From: Brevibacillus panacihumi W25
GTDB taxonomy: Bacteria; Bacillota; Bacilli; Brevibacillales; Brevibacillaceae
NCBI RefSeq assembly: GCF_000503775.1
Contig: NZ_KI629785.1
Span: forward strand, 1 to 64,000
Length of the DNA: 64,000 bases
Reading direction: 5' to 3'
The position numbers and the translations under genes are program-made. Of the stretch, positions 44,381-53,352 are shown one piece after another (position 1 is the first letter of the stretch; every line of letters starts with the position of its first letter). Below the pieces are notes generated by a model. It had not been told where the DNA came from and ran no database searches. It was given only the letters and a program-made list of their open reading frames with translations.

Positions 44381-44599
44381 CTAGTATTAGGCATGCGTCT
44401 TACGTACTTTGTTCACGCCGCTAAAAGATCCTCTTCCAGATTTTCGCTGCCTCTAAAGCCAGTGTGTTACCTGGGTACCGGGACCGTACTCGTTAGCAAA
44501 AATATCAGACAACAAAAGTTATCCCGTCGCTCAAATATTGTATACCTTCGTGCAAAAAAACGCTACCGAGAATTGATAACCCCGTGTTTCATGAGAAGC

Positions 44600-44620
44600 G
44601 CACTAACGAGTCGTTAGTGC
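44600..44620. repeat. Perfect palindrome at the end of the 44614 gene
   Basis: GCACTAACGA and TCGTTAGTGC (10-bp arms, 1-bp spacer) overlap the stop codon region. There is no T run, so it is either a weak terminator stem or a protein site. The gap 44381-44599 has no supported gene. Confidence 0.55.
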
Positions 44621-45339
44621 CGCGAAGTGAGCTTTTGTATTTGACTGAGCACAATCCTTTTGATCTCTTCATTGCCATAGGCGCCGGGAGTCATGACATT
44701 CTCTTCTGGCCAATAGGAAATGTCCAAACTTGATTGATCGGTCAGATGAAGTCTGAAAAAATACTTTTCGCCCTCCGTTTTTCCTTCGTTATAGATGTTT
44801 CGGAAGTCAGCAACACTTAATTTTAAAAATTCTTCTGTAAATCGAATGGTTGCATCATCTGAAAACAGGCCAATTTGAGAATGATCTTCGATGCTTCGCA
44901 TACTAATGTACGCCACTTTCCCCTTTATATCAAATAGTTCTCCGATTGTTTTGGCTCTTGGATTTTTGAAAACTTCATATAAATCTTCCCCAACAAATAG
45001 TCGAAAGCTTTCCGAGTAACCTTTTGCTTGATAAATGCCTGTACCTTTCTCTGCCTGTGTTGCGTCACCGTTTTTCATCAAATATCCAGGACATACCATC
45101 CCGTTCATTTTGAACTTTACATCCCCTATTTTCTTACCTTTGGAAATATGAGCATTATTTGAATTATATACTTTGGTATATTTGATGTTATTTAAGAGCA
45201 AAGCAGGAGCATATTCATCAATTTTGTTAATGCATGGGCCACCATCATCGACTTTCGATTGCAACATAACCTGTTCAAACCCCTTACCAGAACTCCCCAG
45301 TAATGTTATTACCGTACCGATTATAATCCAAGTTTTCAT
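44614..45339 (-). CDS. Exported hypothetical protein
   Basis: 241 aa. MKTWIIIGTVITLLGSSGKG is a short signal-like segment. The rest is soluble, with two cysteines (GPCIN, MVCPG) and a C-terminal IVLSQIQKL helix. AAAGGAGAC precedes ATG 45339. No recognisable family. It is the last of three AT-rich, exported proteins on this strand, possibly a recent acquisition. Confidence 0.6.
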   Translation of the reverse strand: MKTWIIIGTVITLLGSSGKGFEQVMLQSKVDDGGPCINKIDEYAPALLLNNIKYTKVYNSNNAHISKGKKIGDVKFKMNGMVCPGYLMKNGDATQAEKGTGIYQAKGYSESFRLFVGEDLYEVFKNPRAKTIGELFDIKGKVAYISMRSIEDHSQIGLFSDDATIRFTEEFLKLSVADFRNIYNEGKTEGEKYFFRLHLTDQSSLDISYWPEENVMTPGAYGNEEIKRIVLSQIQKLTSRH

Positions 45340-45387
45340 TCACTGTCTCCTTTTTTATCTTTTGGCAATACCACGGTCGAATTCTAT

Positions 45388-45423
45388 AAAAATCCGAAGG
45401 ACTATGATATCCTCCGGATTTTT
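45388..45423 (-). terminator. Terminator after the 45425 gene
   Basis: AAAAATCCG (45388-45396) pairs with CGGATTTTT (45415-45423), with further pairs in between. The T run is on both strands. Confidence 0.75.
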
Positions 45424-45424
45424 A

Positions 45425-46039
45425 TTACTCCCAGCTATATTTATTCAATACTTCTTCTTTAAGTTGATTAAATTGCTGAACATGTTCACCAAAATAATCA
45501 ACTTTAGCTAATTGGTCAAGATCAAAACTTGGCATTACCTTATTTCCACTTTTTTGAATATCATGATTGTATTTTCCTTGAAACAAACCAACTATCGCGT
45601 ATCCATCAAGTCCATCTACAGGCTTTAAGAAGAGAGTGTATTTTCCTCGCTCGTTTAATAAAGTATAGCCATCAATCGTTACAAAAGTACTATCTTCATC
45701 TCGAATATAACCAGGCTCGTAAACAATAATATTCTCTTTTCCCTCAAGGTCCCCTTTTATGACTCTCTTTACTTCTACCATAGAATCAGAGCTGAATAGT
45801 TTTCCTTTACTTAAGTCTAATGGATTACTTTTTCTTTCACCAGTAAATACTCCCTGTACAATAATAGTTGCCTCCTTTTCTAGCTCAGCCAATTTTTCAT
45901 ACGGCTTCACCTGTGCATGAAATGAAATAATTTTCTCCTTACTACTTGCTTGTACTGATAATGAATTTATGGTGAACAGACCCAAACAGATTATTAATAA
46001 TAGAGAAGCCGATAATATTGAAACTTTTAAGTTTTTCAT
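45425..46039 (-). CDS. Secreted hypothetical protein
   Basis: 204 aa. A clear signal peptide (residues 1-31, ending VQASS) precedes a small soluble domain with ATIIVQGVFTG, VEVKRVIKGDL and GKYTLFLKPVD, an arrangement seen in uncharacterised secreted Firmicute proteins. It lies 16 bp after the metalloprotease gene, so they are probably co-transcribed. Function unknown. Confidence 0.65.
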   Translation of the reverse strand: MKNLKVSILSASLLLIICLGLFTINSLSVQASSKEKIISFHAQVKPYEKLAELEKEATIIVQGVFTGERKSNPLDLSKGKLFSSDSMVEVKRVIKGDLEGKENIIVYEPGYIRDEDSTFVTIDGYTLLNERGKYTLFLKPVDGLDGYAIVGLFQGKYNHDIQKSGNKVMPSFDLDQLAKVDYFGEHVQQFNQLKEEVLNKYSWE

Positions 46040-46055
46040 TTAATCACCCCATTTT

Positions 46056-46640
46056 TTAATACTTCCATTTAAGATTACTAATATCCAAGCTAGACGGCTT
46101 AGTTATCGTTGTTCTTTCTGGATACATTAAAGATTTTGTATTGGTCAACTGATGCACTAGAGAATACACATGTCCGAATTCATGTGATACAACTTTCTGA
46201 ATTTCTGTACTGGTATATCTTTCTCTTTCCATGTAATCTTGAAATAAAAAAATAGCTGCAGTGTCCCACTTTTCAGAAGTTTTAACTTCGTTACAATCAG
46301 ACTCACTCCAATTACAAGGAACCATTACACCACCCATTCCATGGTATTTTGCATTTTCTTTATCTATCGCAACAATAACGTCTGCATCAAGAGCCCAATC
46401 TGCCTCCGAAAAACCAAAATTCAAACCAGATATAGAAGAGAAAGTCGACATTGCATTCTGAATTTGTGATCTATATGGATTATCTCTCAAATAGTAATAT
46501 TTTAAATCACTGTACTTTGATTGTTTTTTAAAACCTCCCGACCAAAATGCATTTGCTCCAATTAAATCTGACGCATATACTGCTGAACTAAAGAGAAATA
46601 CCAAAACAAATGAAGATATTAATACCCTCCACTTTGACAT
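46056..46640 (-). CDS. Secreted matrixin-like metalloprotease
   Basis: 194 aa from ATG 46640, chosen because GGAGG lies 10 bases upstream. A signal peptide (residues 1-24) is followed by a small zincin domain with HEFGHVYSLVH (HExxHxxxxxH) and a SLMYP Met-turn, so all zinc ligands are present. It resembles matrixin-type peptidases of M10. Target unknown. It is the first gene of an exported-protein pair. Confidence 0.82.
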   Translation of the reverse strand: MSKWRVLISSFVLVFLFSSAVYASDLIGANAFWSGGFKKQSKYSDLKYYYLRDNPYRSQIQNAMSTFSSISGLNFGFSEADWALDADVIVAIDKENAKYHGMGGVMVPCNWSESDCNEVKTSEKWDTAAIFLFQDYMERERYTSTEIQKVVSHEFGHVYSLVHQLTNTKSLMYPERTTITKPSSLDISNLKWKY

Positions 46641-46902
46641 ACACACATAACCTCCATTTACAATTATTTTACATTTAATACAATATATCACTTTATTTGA
46701 TTTGTAAATATGTTTTCCAGAAAAAGTTTATTATTACAAAAATTATATATTCATCTTTAGCGCTTAATAACTTAAATTACCGTTGATAAATAAAGGTATA
46801 TCGACTATTACTCTAGCTTTAAAACAAAAAAACCTTCTGGGTTGGTAGAATGGAAAGTTACAAAGTTAACCATCCCAAACAAAAAGGTGTGTTTACAACA
46901 CT

Positions 46903-47259
46903 CTACATTGCCTCCAAATACCGCTTTAAAATCAAAGCATGATTGTAAGCCTCTTCCTTCTTTGCATACAAAAGCGTGATTCTCCCCTGCTCGGCCCATT
47001 TCCTGAGTTGCTCAACATAAGGCTGCACCGCGGCCTCTGACAGCTCTTGCCGGTACTTCGCTTCAAATTCCGCAAATCTCTCCGGTTTATGCCCGAACCA
47101 CTTTCGCAACTCCGTACTGGGTGCCACCTCTTTCATCCAAAGCGTCAATTTTGCCTTTTCCTTCGCAATACCTCTGGGCCAAAGGCGGTCGACAAGGATA
47201 CGCATCCCGTCTGCACTCTCTGGCTCTTCATAGATTCGCTTCACCTGTATATTGCTCAC
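46903..47259 (-). CDS. DUF488-family protein
   Basis: 118 aa from GTG 47259 (GAGGGGTG upstream). VKRIYEEPESADGMRILVDRLWPRGI is the DUF488 (YeaO-like) signature; KLTLWMKEVAPSTELRKWF and ITLLYAKKE complete it. Function of the family is unclear. It ends about 210 bp before the AT-rich exported-protein genes. Confidence 0.93.
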   Translation of the reverse strand: MSNIQVKRIYEEPESADGMRILVDRLWPRGIAKEKAKLTLWMKEVAPSTELRKWFGHKPERFAEFEAKYRQELSEAAVQPYVEQLRKWAEQGRITLLYAKKEEAYNHALILKRYLEAM

Positions 47260-47277
47260 GATCTCACCCCTCGATTG

Positions 47278-47315
47278 AAAAAAGGCACTAACAAGTGTCA
47301 ATACCTGTTAGCGCC
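47278..47315 (-). terminator. Terminator of the liv operon
   Basis: GGCACTAACA (47284-47293) and TGTTAGCGCC (47306-47315) pair with one G.T; TTTTTT follows on the minus strand. It lies 19 bases past livF. Confidence 0.85.
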
Positions 47316-47333
47316 AGATGCCATCTATTCTTA

Positions 47334-48050
47334 TTATTCGTGCTTTCTTCCACCCAGATACGCTTCTTTTACCTTCTCATCGGTGAGCAAGGATTCGCCT
47401 GTGCCTTGGTAGACGATCTGTCCTGCTTCCAGCACGTAGCCGTAATCCGCGATTTTCAACGCTTGCTTCACGTTTTGCTCGACGATCAGAACGGTCGTTC
47501 CTTCCTGGTTGATCTGCTTGATCACCCGAAAAATATCGGATACCACGATAGGAGCTAAGCCCATGGACGGCTCGTCCAACAGAAGCAATTTGGGGCGCGA
47601 CATGAGGGCGCGGGCAATCGCCAGCATTTGCTGCTGGCCGCCGGACATCGTGCCGCCCAACTGGGACAACCGCTCTCGCAGGATCGGGAACCAGTTCATC
47701 ATTTTCTCCATGTCATCCTTGATGCCAGCCTGGTCATTGCGCTGGAACGCGCCCATCTCCAGATTTTCCAGTACCGTCATTTGTCCAAGAATGGCCCGTC
47801 CTTCAGGAACAAGCGAGAGTCCCGCACTGACCAGCTTGTGAGGCTTCCAGCCTTCTACGCGCTGCCCCAGGAAGGTAATGGTCCCTTGATCCGGGGTCAA
47901 GAGGCCAGCAATGGTTTTCATCGTTGTCGTTTTTCCTGCGCCATTGGCCCCGATCAAAGCTACAATTTTTCCTTCCTCTACATCGAGAGAGAGGTTGCGT
48001 ATCGCTTTGATCTGACCGTATGACGTGCTTAAATCGCGAATGCTAAGCAT
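47334..48050 (-). CDS. livF: Branched-chain amino acid ABC transporter ATPase LivF
   Basis: 238 aa. Walker A ALIGANGAGKTTT, signature TMSGGQQQML, Walker B LLLLDEPSMGLAP and an H-loop IVEQNV are intact. It pairs with LivG. It overlaps livG by 8 bp and is the last gene of the operon. Confidence 0.97.
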   Translation of the reverse strand: MLSIRDLSTSYGQIKAIRNLSLDVEEGKIVALIGANGAGKTTTMKTIAGLLTPDQGTITFLGQRVEGWKPHKLVSAGLSLVPEGRAILGQMTVLENLEMGAFQRNDQAGIKDDMEKMMNWFPILRERLSQLGGTMSGGQQQMLAIARALMSRPKLLLLDEPSMGLAPIVVSDIFRVIKQINQEGTTVLIVEQNVKQALKIADYGYVLEAGQIVYQGTGESLLTDEKVKEAYLGGRKHE

Positions 48051-48816
48051 CCTCTTCCTCCTCCTTACCCAGGTACGCCTCGATCACATCAGGGTGATTT
48101 TGGACTTCTTCCGGCTTGCCGTCCGCAATCTTGACCCCGAAGTTGATGCAAACGACTTTATCGCACAGATTCATGACCAAGCCCATGTCGTGCTCTACCA
48201 ATAGAATGGTGATGCCCATGGCGCGGATTTTTTCGATCAGGTTCGTCAAATCCTTGGTCTCGCTCTCAATCATCCCGGCTGCAGGCTCATCGAGCAGCAG
48301 CAGCTTCGGCTCAGCAGCCAGTGCTCTGGCAATTTCCAGGCGGCGCTGTTGGCCGTATGCAAGGGTATCGGAGCGAACGTCTGCCACATTTGTCAACCCG
48401 ACGAATTCCAGCAGTTCTTCTGCTTTGGCCAGGACAGCCCGCTCTTCTTTTTTCTGTTTGGGAGTATGCAACAGCGAGGACCAGAAACCTGCTTGCGAGC
48501 GGGTATGACAACCCACTCTTACGTTATCCAGGGCAGACATATGTCCAAACAAGCGAATGTTTTGAAAGGTTCGTGCAATGCCCAGCTCCGTAATTTTATG
48601 CGGCGGCATCTGATTCAACGTTTGTCCGGCAAACGATATCGTCCCGTTAGTCGGTGGGAAGATGCCCGTCGCCATGTTGAAGATCGTGGTTTTGCCTGCC
48701 CCATTAGGCCCGATCAGGCCGACGATTTCCCCTTCTGACACGGTAAAGCTAACATCGGTTAAAGCTTTAATCCCGCCGAAGGTTTTCCCGACATTCGTAA
48801 GCTGCAACAACATCAT
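48043..48816 (-). CDS. livG: Branched-chain amino acid ABC transporter ATPase LivG
   Basis: 257 aa. Walker A GLIGPNGAGKTTI, signature LAYGQQRRLEIARAL, Walker B LLLLDEPAAGM and H-loop LVEHDM. GMIESETKDL is the LivG-type D-loop region. Overlaps livM by 4 bp. Confidence 0.97.
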   Translation of the reverse strand: MMLLQLTNVGKTFGGIKALTDVSFTVSEGEIVGLIGPNGAGKTTIFNMATGIFPPTNGTISFAGQTLNQMPPHKITELGIARTFQNIRLFGHMSALDNVRVGCHTRSQAGFWSSLLHTPKQKKEERAVLAKAEELLEFVGLTNVADVRSDTLAYGQQRRLEIARALAAEPKLLLLDEPAAGMIESETKDLTNLIEKIRAMGITILLVEHDMGLVMNLCDKVVCINFGVKIADGKPEEVQNHPDVIEAYLGKEEEEDA

Positions 48817-49772
48817 TCCACCCCTTTCGGCTGTTCATTTTGCTTCTTGGAACCACGGCGAAACAGCTTTTGCAGGGTATCGGAGCCAATCAGTCCGCGT
48901 GGGCGCACCGCCATGACGAGAACCATGATGGCACCGTAAAAGATCATTTTGTACTCAGCCAATCCACGCAATACTTCTGGCAACGCCGTCAAAGCAACTG
49001 CTCCGAACAAGGCACCCCAGACCACTTCTGTACCGCCGATAACGGCAAAGGAAAGAATCTCCACCACTTTGTGGTAGTTAAAGTCGGTTGGTGTGATCGC
49101 CGTAGTAATGTGAGCAAAGAGTCCGCCACAAAGCCCTGCCAGTACAGAACCGATGATAAAGGCGAGCATTTTGTAGTAATTTACCTGAATCCCCATGGCT
49201 CTTGCCGCTGTCTCATCTGCACGAATCGCTTCAAACGCGCGGCCCAAGCGGGATGAATTCAGACGAAGCGTCAAGAACAGCACAACGAGGAATAAAAGGA
49301 ATAGGAAGACAAGTGTCGACAGGGATTTTATTACTGGAACTGAAAGACCCAGGGACTGCGAAGTGATCCCGACCGCCTTCATCCCGTCGTAGATATACGT
49401 TCCCAAAGATTTCAATCCCGTAATACCCAAGGCGCCATTGGTGATCTCCATGTTCAGCAAAATGACGCGAACCACCTCGCCAAAGCCAAGTGTCGCGATC
49501 GCCAGATACAATCCGTGCAGCTTCAATGTAGGGGCCCCGATCAAAAGAGCGATCAGTCCCGCCATCAGCGCGCCCGCAATAATTGCAACGAACATAGGGA
49601 GATCTGCGTTTTTGCTTAAAATACTGGTTGTATAAGCCCCGATGCTCATAAAGCCGGCATGGCCGAGCGAGAGTTGACCGGTGGCCAAGGTAATGAAGAT
49701 ACTGATCGCCAGGATACAGTTCAGGATAATAAAGGTGACTACCTGTATGTTATAAGGATTTAACCATTCCAT
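48813..49772 (-). CDS. livM: Branched-chain amino acid ABC transporter permease LivM
   Basis: About 319 aa with 8-9 membrane helices. GQLSLGHAGFMSIGAYTTSI and RAIRADETAARAMGI-type sequence (here EAIRADETAARAMG) is the LivM family mark. ATG 49772 is preferred over the frame start at 49778 by spacing to GGAG. Next to livH and livG. Confidence 0.96.
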   Translation of the reverse strand: MEWLNPYNIQVVTFIILNCILAISIFITLATGQLSLGHAGFMSIGAYTTSILSKNADLPMFVAIIAGALMAGLIALLIGAPTLKLHGLYLAIATLGFGEVVRVILLNMEITNGALGITGLKSLGTYIYDGMKAVGITSQSLGLSVPVIKSLSTLVFLFLLFLVVLFLTLRLNSSRLGRAFEAIRADETAARAMGIQVNYYKMLAFIIGSVLAGLCGGLFAHITTAITPTDFNYHKVVEILSFAVIGGTEVVWGALFGAVALTALPEVLRGLAEYKMIFYGAIMVLVMAVRPRGLIGSDTLQKLFRRGSKKQNEQPKGVE

Positions 49773-49790
49773 CCTCAAATCAACTCCTTT

Positions 49791-50651
49791 CTAGGCTTTG
49801 CGGCCAAATAAGCCCTGCGGCCTAATCAGCAAAATGAGGATGATCAAACCAAATGCTACTGCGTCACGATACGAAGAAGCCCCGTAAGCAACGGTGAACA
49901 CCTCAATGACACCCAAAATAAGACCACAAATCATCGCTCCGGGGATACTCCCTACCCCGCCAAGGATCAAAACAGCGAGACCTTTAAATCCAAGTGTCAT
50001 CCCCATGGACGGAATGAGAGCAGAATATGTCATACCGATCAGCATACCTGCGATCCCGCCGAGACTGGAGGCTAGTACGACAGTCGTTACAATCACCATA
50101 TTGGTGTTGATCCCCAGCACGCTTGCTGTCTCTGTGTTTTCTGCCGTTGCACGGATCGCTTTCCCCACTTTGGTCTTATTGATCCAGAAGTGCAGGACCA
50201 CCATGAGAACAACGGCAATCCCCAGAATAATCAAGTCGACGACGCGAATCTGAACAGATCCCAATTGAAAGGCTTGGCTTCCAAACGTATCCGGGACTGC
50301 GCGGGAATCTGCACCAAAGAGTTTGTGCATGCCCTCTTCAAGCAAGGTGGCAAAACCAATCGTACTGATCAGCGACGCCAAGTGAGGGACGTTTTTCTTG
50401 CGCAAAGGGCGCATGGCAGTAAATTCAAGAATCAATCCAAGAATACCTGATACAACAATGGAAGCGAGAAAAGCAACCGCGATTGGCATATCAAAATTGG
50501 TAACCAAAATCAGACCGACGAAAGAACCAAAGATAAATACCTGCCCATGCGCCATGTTGATAATGCCAAGCACGCCGAAAATCAGCGTGTACCCGATCGC
50601 AATCAACGAATACGTACTGCCAACGGTCAGACCGTTAACAAGCTGTTGCAA
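49791..50651 (-). CDS. livH: Branched-chain amino acid ABC transporter permease LivH
   Basis: About 286 aa with 8 membrane helices. YSLIAIGYTLIFGVLGIINMAHG is the classical LivH start and RATAENTETASVLGIN the cytoplasmic EAA-like loop. The start is a TTG; TTG 50651 fits the GAAGGAG spacing better than 50657. A stem-loop between livJ and livH lowers downstream expression. Confidence 0.96.
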   Translation of the reverse strand: MQQLVNGLTVGSTYSLIAIGYTLIFGVLGIINMAHGQVFIFGSFVGLILVTNFDMPIAVAFLASIVVSGILGLILEFTAMRPLRKKNVPHLASLISTIGFATLLEEGMHKLFGADSRAVPDTFGSQAFQLGSVQIRVVDLIILGIAVVLMVVLHFWINKTKVGKAIRATAENTETASVLGINTNMVIVTTVVLASSLGGIAGMLIGMTYSALIPSMGMTLGFKGLAVLILGGVGSIPGAMICGLILGVIEVFTVAYGASSYRDAVAFGLIILILLIRPQGLFGRKA

Positions 50652-50690
50652 AAACAAGCTCCTTCACCTACTTTCTTCAAAATGCGGGGA

Positions 50691-50724
50691 AAGGGATTGC
50701 CCGAATTCTATCAGGCAATCCCTT
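50691..50724 (-). terminator. Attenuating stem-loop between livJ and livH
   Basis: AAGGGATTGCC (50691-50701) and GGCAATCCCTT (50714-50724) form a perfect 11-bp stem right after livJ. It has only a weak T tract, typical of a structure that protects the abundant binding-protein mRNA and reduces read-through. Confidence 0.75.
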
Positions 50725-50752
50725 GGTTTGAAATAAGAGCTACTTTTTACGC

Positions 50753-51937
50753 TTATTCAAACGGTACAAACTTTCCGTCTTTCGCTTCAACGACAACAGC
50801 TTCACCGATCGGATTGCGTCCTTCGTCAAAGGAGAGCTTACCGGATACACCTTCAAAGTCCTTGAGTTTTGCAAGCTCGTCGCGCAACGCGTTGCGATCT
50901 GCTTTACCAGCACCCAGTAAGGACTGGGACATGATATACAGGCTGTCGTACGCTTGTGCCGCAAATTGGTCAGGCTTGGAGCCATATTTTGCTTCAAAAG
51001 CTTTTACGAAATTTTGCACTTTTTCATCCTGTTTCTCAGGGCTGAATGGTGTAGCAACGATCAGTCCTTCTGCAGCAGGACCGGCAATTTCAAATACTTT
51101 CGGATTATTGAAGCCATTTCCGCCTACGATGACAGAATTGATTCCCAACTCTCTAGCTTTTTTCACAACCATGGAACCTTCTTTGTACAGCGCGGATACC
51201 AGCAATACGTCTGGGTTCAATTGTTTGATTTTTGTCAATTGAGCGGAGAAATCAACATCACCGATGGAGAAAGTAGTCTCGCCCAGGTTTTCCAATCCCA
51301 TTTTTTCCGCTGTCGCTTTCATGGTTTGGAATCCAGATACAGAAAAGTCATCGTTTTCTGCATAAATGAAAGCTGCTGTTTTGTAACCTTTATTCTCAAT
51401 CGCCTTCTTCATTGCAGTAGGTACCGCGATCGATTCTGGCAAGGAGTTGCGGAATACATATTCCCCGATGTCATTGATGCCTTCTACGGTATTGGAAATC
51501 CCGAAAATCGGAGTTTCTGCCTCGTTGGCAACAGGACCAGCTGCAAGCATTTCACCGGAGAGTGTAGGACCGATGATAGCCACTACATTGTCTTGGTTGA
51601 TCAGCTTGTTAACCGCGTTAATCGCGCTCTCTTTTTTACCGCCTGTATCTTCGTATTGAATCTCAATCTTCAATTTCCCTTTATTCGCTTCGTTCAGCTC
51701 TTCCAAAGCCAAATCCAGGCCTTTCTTTTGAGCTTCTCCATAAGCGGCGCTAGAACCGGAAAGAATGAAGACACCGCCGATTTTCGCGGTAAATTCTCCG
51801 GCGCTTTCGGCTGGAGCGGCAGTATTTGTCTCAGGTGTCTCTGCTGTGCCGCTTGGAGTCGAAGCTCCGCTCGAACAGCCTACCAACAGGCTTGTCCCCA
51901 ACAGCGCCGACAGTAATGATTTGGTAATCCCCTTCAT
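50753..51937 (-). CDS. livJ: Branched-chain amino acid-binding lipoprotein
   Basis: 394 aa. A lipoprotein signal peptide ends in LLVGC (lipidated Cys at residue 21), followed by a Ser/Thr/Pro/Ala linker and a periplasmic-binding-protein type I fold (IGGVFILSGSSAAYG, IIGPTLSGEMLA). The first and probably the most expressed gene of livJHMGF. GTAGGAGG precedes ATG 51937. Confidence 0.95.
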   Translation of the reverse strand: MKGITKSLLSALLGTSLLVGCSSGASTPSGTAETPETNTAAPAESAGEFTAKIGGVFILSGSSAAYGEAQKKGLDLALEELNEANKGKLKIEIQYEDTGGKKESAINAVNKLINQDNVVAIIGPTLSGEMLAAGPVANEAETPIFGISNTVEGINDIGEYVFRNSLPESIAVPTAMKKAIENKGYKTAAFIYAENDDFSVSGFQTMKATAEKMGLENLGETTFSIGDVDFSAQLTKIKQLNPDVLLVSALYKEGSMVVKKARELGINSVIVGGNGFNNPKVFEIAGPAAEGLIVATPFSPEKQDEKVQNFVKAFEAKYGSKPDQFAAQAYDSLYIMSQSLLGAGKADRNALRDELAKLKDFEGVSGKLSFDEGRNPIGEAVVVEAKDGKFVPFE

Positions 51938-52069
51938 GATTAAGCCTCCTACTTTTATCTTTCTTAATATTTAGTAATGATAATGTAAAGTATAATAAAA
52001 GGCAATTATTCATTGACAGAAAACTACGAAAGATGTTGAAGAATGACGACCGGAGAGACAAAGACCAAA

Positions 52070-52094
52070 AAGACACTACAGCTAGTAGTGTCTT
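52070..52094 (-). terminator. Terminator of ywnB
   Basis: AAGACACTAC (52070-52079) and GTAGTGTCTT (52085-52094), loop AGCTA; TTTTT follows on the minus strand. Confidence 0.85.
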
Positions 52095-52114
52095 CTCATC
52101 GTTTTATTGGGCTG

Positions 52115-52753
52115 TTATTCGGCTTCCCCTACTACAGTAAATCGGGTATTTCGGTGTTCCGGATGCTCCAGCTCATCCACGACAGCAATGGCGTAATCAG
52201 CATAACTGATGTAGCTTTGCCCTTTCTTGTTCGTGATCAGGCGATCTTTCCCTTTTTGGTATGTGCCTGTCCGTTTCCCCTGAGGGTCAAAGAATGCTGC
52301 CGGACTGATGAAGGTCCACTCCACACTGGTAGACTGTTGCAGATCCTGGAGATTTTGTCCCTGATTGAAGGCGGTAGCATAATACTCTTTGGGAAAATCC
52401 GGTGTGTCCATGACGCGGGTGGCTTGCTCCTCATCGACGTACAAACTTCCGGCTCCGCCAACGACGACCAGTCTGGTGGATAAACCGCTGAGCGCCTCGA
52501 TCAGTATACGCCCCGCCTTTACATGCAAGGTCTCTTGGCCAGGAGCCGCTCCAAATGCATTGACTACTGCTTCGAAAGCGCGCAGATCGTCCGCTTTCAA
52601 GTCAAAAATGTCCTTTTCGAGGACTTCGACTTGTGGATTCTGTACTTTTGCTGCGTCACGCACAATCGCCGTAACCTTGTGACCTCGGCTTACTGCTTCT
52701 TCCATGATGAGACGTCCTGCTTTACCGCTGGCTCCAATGATCGCGATCTTCAT
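52115..52753 (-). CDS. ywnB: NAD(P)-binding oxidoreductase, YwnB-like
   Basis: 212 aa atypical SDR: AIIGASGKAGRLIMEEAVSRGH gives the GxxGxxG nucleotide site and VVVGGAGSLYVDE is a family mark. There is no catalytic Tyr-x3-Lys in the usual place, as in NmrA-like sensors. In B. subtilis ywnB neighbours ywnA, matching the divergent arrangement here. AGGAGGAAC precedes the ATG. It is probably repressed by the Rrf2-type protein. Confidence 0.9.
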   Translation of the reverse strand: MKIAIIGASGKAGRLIMEEAVSRGHKVTAIVRDAAKVQNPQVEVLEKDIFDLKADDLRAFEAVVNAFGAAPGQETLHVKAGRILIEALSGLSTRLVVVGGAGSLYVDEEQATRVMDTPDFPKEYYATAFNQGQNLQDLQQSTSVEWTFISPAAFFDPQGKRTGTYQKGKDRLITNKKGQSYISYADYAIAVVDELEHPEHRNTRFTVVGEAE

Positions 52754-52786
52754 TCCATGTTCCTCCTGTATCCATCTACATTTAAT

Positions 52787-52824
52787 TGTAACTAAATTGA
52801 TTACATGTAATATAATAAGTTACA
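52787..52824. promoter_or_regulatory. Symmetric operator between ywnB and ywnA
   Basis: A central perfect palindrome ATTACATGTAAT (52800-52811) is flanked at equal distances by TGTAACT (52787-52793) and AGTTACA (52818-52824). The whole 38-bp element is symmetric around 52805.5. It is the likely site of the Rrf2-type regulator and controls both divergent genes. Confidence 0.85.
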
Positions 52825-52892
52825 GGTTAATTATTTGTCAACGCCGATATGTTCGCTATAATGAACAAAGATGTCATAGAAAGAAGGCGAAA

Positions 52893-53336
52893 TTGTTGTC
52901 GATCAGCAGTCGGTTTGCTGTAGCCATCCACATCCTCTCTCTCCTTGGAATCAACAAGGATCAGATCAATACTTCCGAATGGATTGCAGGCAGCGTCAAC
53001 ACAAATCCTGTCGTGATCCGAAAAATCACCGGATACCTCAAGAATGCCGGTTTGGTCCACGTTCGACCAGGCGTCGCAGGCGCCAGTCTAGCTCGTGATT
53101 TATCTGATATCTCCTTGCTGGATGTCTATAAAGCCGTTCAGGCTGTACCCGAAAATGAACTGTTTGGGATTCACGATCAACCCAATCCAGCCTGTACAGT
53201 CGGTCGAAACATCCAGCAGGCGATTGAACCGCTTTTTGTCACTGCCCAGCTCGCGTTGGAAAAAGCACTGGGCAATGTGACAATAGCGGACGTCGTAAGC
53301 AATATTCTGGAGCAGGAGCGGCAGCGTTCGAACTGA
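52893..53336 (+). CDS. ywnA: Rrf2-family regulator, YwnA-like
   Basis: About 147 aa. It starts at one of two adjacent TTG codons (52893 or 52896) after GAAGG; the frame is open much further upstream but that part overlaps ywnB and looks non-coding. SISSRFAVAIHILSLLG and VVIRKITGYLKNAGLVHVRPGVAG form the Rrf2 winged helix. One cysteine (PACTVGR) is not an iron-sulfur cluster set, so it is probably a YwnA-type thiol sensor. Confidence 0.88.
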   Translation: MLSISSRFAVAIHILSLLGINKDQINTSEWIAGSVNTNPVVIRKITGYLKNAGLVHVRPGVAGASLARDLSDISLLDVYKAVQAVPENELFGIHDQPNPACTVGRNIQQAIEPLFVTAQLALEKALGNVTIADVVSNILEQERQRSN

Positions 53337-53352
53337 TACATGCCGTTCCCGT

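Noticed and set aside
46808-46999. 63-aa minus-strand ORF overlapping the DUF488 gene
   Set aside because: No ribosome binding site and it overlaps the well-supported DUF488 frame.
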